This document shows, piece by piece, positions 59,670 to 64,000 of a stretch of DNA of 64,000 nt. The notes below the pieces were generated by a model, which was given only the letters and a program-made list of their open reading frames with translations, ran no database searches and was not told the origin of the DNA. Source of the stretch: Clostridium estertheticum subsp. estertheticum (GTDB lineage Bacteria > Bacillota > Clostridia > Clostridiales > Clostridiaceae); the NCBI RefSeq assembly GCF_001877035.1, contig NZ_CP015756.1, positions 1,789,001 through 1,853,000 on the forward strand, given 5' to 3'. Numbering within the stretch: the stretch's first letter is position 1; each line of letters starts with the position of its first letter. The position numbers were made by a program, and so were the translations under genes.

Positions 59670-60869
59670 ATGAAAACAATAAAACAAGTTTCGGATTTGA
59701 CAGGAATAAGTGTGCGCATGCTACATTACTACGATAAAATAGGATTGTTAAAACCAAGTAATTTCACAGACTCAGGTTACAGACTTTATGACGATGAAGC
59801 TCTTGAAACCTTGCAACAAATTTTATTTTTTAAGGAACTTGATATACCTTTGAAAGAAGTTAAAGAAATCATGGCTAGTGCCCACTTTGATAAAATGCAA
59901 TCACTAAAAAGTCATGAAAAGTTGCTTATTTTAAAACGTAACAGATTAAATGGTTTAATAGAGCTTGTAAATAAAACATTAAGAGGAGAAAACACAATGA
60001 GTTTTAAAGAATTTGATATGAGTGAATATTATAATGCACTAGAGGGTTTTAAAACTAAGCACAAAGATATTATAATTAAAAGTTGGGGTAATATAGATAA
60101 ATATGATGAATTTATTGAAACATGTAAATCTAAAGAAACTGAAATTGCTAAAATGGCTATAAAAGAATATGGAAGTATAAAAAAATATGTTGAATCTATG
60201 AAGAAAAATTTTAATAGTGATGCAATGACTAAAGCAGACCAAATTGATGATTTTAAAAAAGATTGTCTTTATGATAGACATCCTAAATTAAAAGAGCTAT
60301 ATAAAAAACTTACAGAAGGCTTAAGTAAAAATCCTTCTTCAGTTGAAATTCAAGATATTGCGGGTGAAATAACGGGTATAGCTAAAAGAGATTATGAAGT
60401 TTTTAAAAATGAACTTGGAGATTATTATTGGAACATTATGGTGAAACTTTTGTTGGAATTTCCTAAGGGCTTAGAAAAAAACTATGATGGAAGGGGCATG
60501 TCATGGATAGAATCAATGGATAAAAAATATGGAGAGGGTTCGTCTAAATTTATGGGAAAAGCTTTAAAAATTTATTTGGGAGATTATGAGCCTAAAATAG
60601 AAACACTATATAAAAAACTTGGATCTGACTTAAGTAAAGACACTACTTCAAAAGAGATTCAACAAATTGTTTCTGAAATAGTAAATGAGAACCGAAAAAT
60701 GAATGAATATTTAAAATTTGATGAGGGAGAAAATCATTGGGGTTATACAGCAGAACTTTATTTGTCAAATCCTATGTATATAAAAGTAATGGACAAGAAA
60801 TATGGTGGAAGTGGTGCATCTAAATTTATTGGGGAAGCTTTAAAATTTTATGCTGAAAATAATAAGTAA
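59670..60869 (+). CDS. MerR/TipA-like regulator with duplicated TipAS domain
   Basis: From ATG 59670 (after GGAGGTG) the protein has 399 residues. The MerR winged helix (1-~75) reads MKTIKQVSDLTGISVRMLHYYDKIGLLKPS, followed by a coiled-coil dimer helix (~76-112). A TipAS-like region then appears at least twice: HPKLKELYKKLTEGLSKNPSS…MDKKYGEGSSKFMGKALKIY and EPKIETLYKKLGSDLSKDTTS…MDKKYGGSGASKFIGEALKFY. TipA of Streptomyces and Mta/SkgA have one such antibiotic-binding domain and about 250 residues. It probably senses a bulky drug or peptide and activates its own promoter. Confidence 0.88.
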   Translation: MKTIKQVSDLTGISVRMLHYYDKIGLLKPSNFTDSGYRLYDDEALETLQQILFFKELDIPLKEVKEIMASAHFDKMQSLKSHEKLLILKRNRLNGLIELVNKTLRGENTMSFKEFDMSEYYNALEGFKTKHKDIIIKSWGNIDKYDEFIETCKSKETEIAKMAIKEYGSIKKYVESMKKNFNSDAMTKADQIDDFKKDCLYDRHPKLKELYKKLTEGLSKNPSSVEIQDIAGEITGIAKRDYEVFKNELGDYYWNIMVKLLLEFPKGLEKNYDGRGMSWIESMDKKYGEGSSKFMGKALKIYLGDYEPKIETLYKKLGSDLSKDTTSKEIQQIVSEIVNENRKMNEYLKFDEGENHWGYTAELYLSNPMYIKVMDKKYGGSGASKFIGEALKFYAENNK

Positions 60870-60964
60870 TGGATAAAAGTATTATTTATTCTCAATTAGA
60901 TACCAATATATGAAGTTAAGTATTTATTATATATATTAAATTTGAATGAGGGTATAGAGCATGA

Positions 60965-61003
60965 AAAATGACGTGAATTTTGGTTTCACGTCATTTTATT
61001 TTT
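60965..61003 (+). terminator. Terminator of the MerR/TipA-like gene
   Basis: AAAATGACGTGAA pairs with TTCACGTCATTTT (13 bp), followed by ATTTTTCT. Confidence 0.88.
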
Positions 61004-61030
61004 CTCTTAATCATTCTGGGTACTGGAAAG

Positions 61031-61063
61031 AATACATCCATTTACCCCAGGGGTAACGGTTAT
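61031..61063. repeat. 33-bp direct repeat, left copy
   Basis: The repeat has an AATACATCCA lead, the 15-base palindrome TTACCCCAGGGGTAA (61042-61056) and a CGGTTAT tail. The right copy at 61869-61901 differs at one base. Together they bracket exactly one gene. Confidence 0.8.
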
Positions 61064-61854
61064 TATTTCTTGTAAGTTACTTTTGTCTTTTTAGCTATTT
61101 TCTTCGAAATGGAATATATGATATTCCCCAAAACATGTTTGTATAATGGAAGGGGTATTTCCGTTGCATAGGAAACATCAACTAGTCCAGTCTTTTTCCA
61201 ATACTCATTGTCATAAAATTCACCCTCAGTTCCAGAATGGCTCATCCCACGAAAAATATTATAAACTAACAAACTCACAAATGTTGGAGAATATAATTTT
61301 CCACAAGAGACATTCATATAGAATTTTTTAGCAATTGTTTTGACCTTTTTAACTACTTTTGGGGAAGGATTATATCCTCCGTAGCTATTAGATATAACTG
61401 GAAGTTCATATCCATGATTAAATCCCCAGCACATAAAAGTTTCTCGTAAGTATTTTGTGCATTTTTTAGCGCCACTCCCACCTGCAGTTGATATTGCTAA
61501 CATTTTATTTTTGAAAAATTTTGGTCTATGAGTGTTAAAAGCTAAATGATCTATAAAATTCTTCATCAATGCAGTCACATGATTGGCATAGCAAGGGCTC
61601 GCAATAATTGTGGCATCATTTTCTTCGATTTTATCAATAAATTTTTGTACTTCCAAGTGATGAGGACAACTTTTATTTCCTCTAATTAAACATGAACTAC
61701 ATCCGATACAAAAGGGGAGATTTATTTCTGCCAAATGTATCTCGTCAAACACTATTTTATTATGTGAAATTTCTTGCATATGTTTTTTTATTATTTCCAC
61801 AAGTGTCCATGTGTTTCCTTTATGTGCACTACCATTAACAATTAGTATCTTCAA
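61063..61854 (-). CDS. Flavodoxin-like NAD(P)H oxidoreductase in a repeat-bracketed cassette
   Basis: The 263-residue protein begins MKILIVNGSAHKGNTWTL (FMN phosphate loop), then has LPFCIGCSSCLIRGNKSCPHH (C-x2-C-x2-C…C, possible cluster or redox cysteines), IIASPCYANHVTALMKNFIDH and ISTAGGSGAKKC. A C-terminal extension of ~90 residues is rich in Tyr and Lys. It resembles NADPH-dependent FMN reductases with ferredoxin-like cysteines. It starts at TTG after GGAGGTAAT. Near-identical 33-bp direct repeats lie directly at its two ends, suggesting a mobile or excisable unit. Confidence 0.78.
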   Translation of the reverse strand: MKILIVNGSAHKGNTWTLVEIIKKHMQEISHNKIVFDEIHLAEINLPFCIGCSSCLIRGNKSCPHHLEVQKFIDKIEENDATIIASPCYANHVTALMKNFIDHLAFNTHRPKFFKNKMLAISTAGGSGAKKCTKYLRETFMCWGFNHGYELPVISNSYGGYNPSPKVVKKVKTIAKKFYMNVSCGKLYSPTFVSLLVYNIFRGMSHSGTEGEFYDNEYWKKTGLVDVSYATEIPLPLYKHVLGNIIYSISKKIAKKTKVTYKK

Positions 61855-61868
61855 TTAGCATTACCTCC

Positions 61869-61901
61869 AATACATCCATTTACCCCAGGGGTAACAGTTA
61901 T
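61869..61901. repeat. 33-bp direct repeat, right copy
   Basis: Identical to 61031-61063 except G to A in the tail (CAGTTAT). It lies 14 bases upstream of the TTG start of the flavodoxin-like gene, overlapping its control region. Confidence 0.8.
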
Positions 61902-61978
61902 ATCCAATTAAAGATTATTATAGTATAATTAGTATGAAATGTACATTATATCTGAAGTATTAATTACAAATGCAACTG

Positions 61979-61996
61979 TTACTTGTAGCCAAGTAA
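61979..61996. promoter_or_regulatory. Inverted repeat upstream of BceRS-like operon
   Basis: TTACTTG and CAAGTAA flank TAGC, about 50 bases before the response-regulator gene. Possible binding site for the regulator. Confidence 0.4.
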
Positions 61997-62044
61997 GAAC
62001 TGCAGCAGTCATGATATTTTGCAAAACTACTTAGGGGGGATGTT

Positions 62045-62719
62045 ATGTATAAAATATTAGTAATTGAAGATGAAGAGAAAATCAGGGATATAATAAAAAA
62101 ATCCCTTGGCAAGTGGGGGTTTGAGGCTTATGCAGTTGATAACTTCAATAATGTATTTGAAGAATTCGCTAGGATAAATCCGGGACTTGTCCTTATGGAT
62201 GTAAATCTGCCTGCTTTTGATGGCTTTTATTGGTGTAATAAGATTAGAAGCATTTCTAAGGTGCCAGTTATATTTTTATCTTCTAGAAGTACAAATATGG
62301 ATGTTATTATGGCTGTGAATATGGGCGCGGATGATTACATTACAAAACCTTTTTCAATGGATATACTTATGGCAAAAATAAATGCAATTTTACGTAGAAC
62401 CTATTCTTATGGAGATACAAGTATGGATACCATTGATTATAAAGGAGTTGTGATATCACTAAAAGATAACATGTTATATTTCAATGAAAAATCAATTGAA
62501 CTAACTAAAAATGAATTTAAAATACTATACATATTAATGGAAAAACATGAGAACATAGTGAGTAGAGAGGATATAATGCAAGAACTTTGGCAGGATGAAA
62601 ATTTCATCGATGACAATACACTAACAGTTAATATAAATAGACTCCGAAAAAAGCTAAAGGAAATTGGTCTTATAGATTTTATTAAGACTATTATAAATCA
62701 AGGATATGTTATTAAATGA
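62045..62719 (+). CDS. BceR-like response regulator
   Basis: The 224-residue OmpR-type regulator has EDEEK, phospho-acceptor Asp in LVLMDVNLPAFDG, IFLSSRST and ITKPFSM in the receiver, and an output domain with ELTKNEFKILYILMEKHENIV and VNINRLRKKLKEIG. The receiver and wing resemble BceR/BraR, which answer cell-wall antibiotics. ATG follows AGGGGGGATG. It overlaps the kinase gene by four bases. Confidence 0.87.
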   Translation: MYKILVIEDEEKIRDIIKKSLGKWGFEAYAVDNFNNVFEEFARINPGLVLMDVNLPAFDGFYWCNKIRSISKVPVIFLSSRSTNMDVIMAVNMGADDYITKPFSMDILMAKINAILRRTYSYGDTSMDTIDYKGVVISLKDNMLYFNEKSIELTKNEFKILYILMEKHENIVSREDIMQELWQDENFIDDNTLTVNINRLRKKLKEIGLIDFIKTIINQGYVIK

Positions 62720-63735
62720 GGTTTACTAAATATTTAAAGGAAAACCTTAGGCTCTTAGTATTTTATTTTATTCTCATGGGTTTTATTTTATTAACTATAT
62801 GTTTTGACAGACAAAACCGAGTACTTACTTCTAATGTTCTTTATATTATATTCGTTTCTTTTTTTATGTTAATAATTTATATCAGTATAGATTATTATGT
62901 ACAATTCCAACATATTAAAAAGCTTTTATTTGTAAAAGATTCAGAGGATAAAACTCCTATTTTACCTAGTCCGATGGATTATAGAGATGAAATATATGCT
63001 CAGATAATTCAGATGATTTATGAAGATTTCATGAAAATGGCAAGGGTCACGGAAACAGATTTCAAAGAAAATGCAGAGTTTATGACTGCTTGGGTTCATG
63101 AAATTAAAACGCCAATTACCACCTCAAAGTTACTGCTTGAGAGTGAGGAGAAAGGCTGCGATTCATTAAAGGAAGAAATTGAAAAGATTGATGATTATGT
63201 TGAAAAGGTGCTTTGCTATTCTAGAAGTAATAGTTTTTCACAGGATTATATTCTTTCAGAAGTAAGTATTAATAAATTAATTAAAGAAAGCATTAAAAAA
63301 CATTCAATTATATTTATAAAAAAACACATTAAATTAATAAATAAAGTCCCTGAAACACTTATTATAGATACTGATAAAAAATGGTTGCTTTTCATAATTG
63401 ATCAGCTCCTATCAAATTCATTAAAATATACAAGTAATGGTGGAAGTATAATATTTAAACATACTGAAGCCGAAAAAGAAGTTTTATTAATAGTAGAGGA
63501 TACTGGAATAGGTATTAAAAGTGAAGATATAAATAGATTGTTTAAAAAGTCATTTACAGGGTTTAATGGAAGAAACGAAAACTTGAAAGCTAGTGGAATG
63601 GGTTTGTACCTTTCACAAAAGATTGCTAAAAAACTTGGTCATTATATTACCCTGGAGTCAGAATATGGTAAAGGTACCAAAGTAATTATTCATTTTTTGA
63701 AATGGGATAATTATTATGATGTTACAAAAATGTAA
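62716..63735 (+). CDS. BceS-like intramembrane-sensing histidine kinase
   Basis: The 339-residue kinase has two transmembrane segments (about residues 11-28 and 38-58) with only a few residues outside, the BceS/intramembrane-sensing layout. HisKA reads FMTAWVHEIKTPITTSKLLL; HATPase_c has DQLLSNSLKYTS, EDTGIGIKSED and SGMGLYLSQKIAKKLGH. Such kinases read peptide-antibiotic flux through the partner BceAB transporter, whose ATPase gene begins 110 bases downstream. Confidence 0.88.
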   Translation: MRFTKYLKENLRLLVFYFILMGFILLTICFDRQNRVLTSNVLYIIFVSFFMLIIYISIDYYVQFQHIKKLLFVKDSEDKTPILPSPMDYRDEIYAQIIQMIYEDFMKMARVTETDFKENAEFMTAWVHEIKTPITTSKLLLESEEKGCDSLKEEIEKIDDYVEKVLCYSRSNSFSQDYILSEVSINKLIKESIKKHSIIFIKKHIKLINKVPETLIIDTDKKWLLFIIDQLLSNSLKYTSNGGSIIFKHTEAEKEVLLIVEDTGIGIKSEDINRLFKKSFTGFNGRNENLKASGMGLYLSQKIAKKLGHYITLESEYGKGTKVIIHFLKWDNYYDVTKM

Positions 63736-63761
63736 GTTGAAAGAGCAAAATGTAAGCCGAA
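63727..63761 (+). promoter_or_regulatory. Direct repeat AAAATGTAAG-nnGAA, possible BceR-type site
   Basis: AAAATGTAAGTTGAA (63727-63741) and AAAATGTAAGCCGAA (63747-63761) are spaced 20 bases start to start, i.e. about two helical turns. They lie between kinase and transporter genes, where BceR-like regulators act. Role inferred from position. Confidence 0.4.
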
Positions 63762-63788
63762 GCAATGGCGGTATATTTTGCTTTTTTG
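63745..63788 (+). terminator. Terminator/attenuator between kinase and ABC genes
   Basis: GCAAAAT…GCC pairs with GGC…ATTTTGC (inner mismatches), followed by TTTTTTG. It separates kinase and transporter transcripts, so the transporter should have its own regulated promoter in 63788-63840. Confidence 0.6.
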
Positions 63789-63844
63789 TATACTAAGAGT
63801 GTAAAACATATTCAAAATAAATTAATATTACGGGGGTCTTTATA

Positions 63845-64000
63845 ATGACAGAAGTGTTAAAAATAGAAAATCTAAGAAAAGTTTACGGATCAAAATTTGG
63901 AGGTGTAAAATATACAGCACTTGATAATATAAATTTGAAAGTAGAAAATGGTGAATTTGTAGCAATAATGGGACCATCTGGTTCAGGAAAAACAACTTTT
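63845..64000 (+). CDS. BceA-like ABC transporter ATPase (partial)
   Basis: The first 52 codons are present before the window ends: [20 protein letters not shown], then [22 protein letters not shown] with an intact Walker A. It matches MacB/BceA-type ATPases of peptide-antibiotic resistance modules. ATG follows ACGGGGG. A BceB-type permease is expected just outside the window. Confidence 0.9.
   Translation, partial: MTEVLKIENLRKVYGSKFGGVKYTALDNINLKVENGEFVAIMGPSGSGKTTF

Overview
The window looks like a chromosomal segment of a low-G+C, obligately fermentative Firmicute, most probably Clostridium sensu stricto. The evidence is the AT-rich codon use, strong AGGAGG-type ribosome binding sites, a Rex/AdhE ethanol module with Rex-box-like sites, an Asn-type T-box leader, many BceRS/LanFEG-like sensor-ABC modules, and several PadR and flavodoxin-like genes. 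Assignment to a genus is inference. No rRNA, tRNA, CRISPR array or intact insertion sequence was recognised.

Layout. 1-4.4 kb is a decayed accessory stretch: small intact genes (DUF6144-like, SRPBCC, GNAT) among fragments of a DUF1062-like protein, a histidine phosphatase, a P-loop kinase and a zinc-ribbon protein. 4.4-6.3 kb holds two flavodoxin-fold reductases behind a PadR repressor. 6.6-10.8 kb (minus strand) is a LanFEG/Bcr-like ABC exporter operon whose last permease gene has been tandemly duplicated. 10.9-16.6 kb has more remnants, a TPR lipoprotein/response regulator/histidine kinase operon, and a lipoprotein with about ten hexapeptide repeats. 16.6-23.1 kb carries DUF2238, TetR/hydrolase, a HAAS-like membrane protein, a sugar O-acetyltransferase, and an HxlR/cupin/flavodiiron-like metallo-beta-lactamase group. 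23.4-26.9 kb is a Rex paralogue and adhE with two Rex-box-like sites. 27.2-30.6 kb is a second sensor/ABC operon. 31-36.5 kb has an S41 peptidase and a PadR/OFA-type MFS/Old-Yellow-Enzyme reductase module. 36.8-38.5 kb is a cell-wall protein whose Amidase_3 domain appears to have lost its zinc ligands.

38.8-45.9 kb is the most unusual block. A degenerate SF1 helicase-like ATPase, an active-looking UvrD/AddA-like helicase and a stand-alone RecB/Cas4-type nuclease with four cysteines (probable Fe-S cluster) lie in one tight operon. A large zinc-finger/pRiA4b/SEC-C protein follows. The trio resembles AddAB with the Fe-S nuclease domain split off as a separate subunit, and may be a DNA-processing or anti-phage system.

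46.3-48.6 kb is an ABC ATPase/large permease pair. 49.3-54.0 kb is a ribose-type sugar importer with codon use and G+C unlike its neighbours, suggesting transfer. 54.1-56.1 kb is asnB behind an Asn (AAC) T-box. 56.2-59.3 kb is a CUT1 sugar importer without its own ATPase. 59.5-60.9 kb is a MerR/TipA-like regulator with a duplicated ligand-binding domain and a 19-bp-spacer promoter. 61.0-61.9 kb is a flavodoxin-like gene bracketed by near-identical 33-bp direct repeats. The window ends inside a BceRS-BceA operon.
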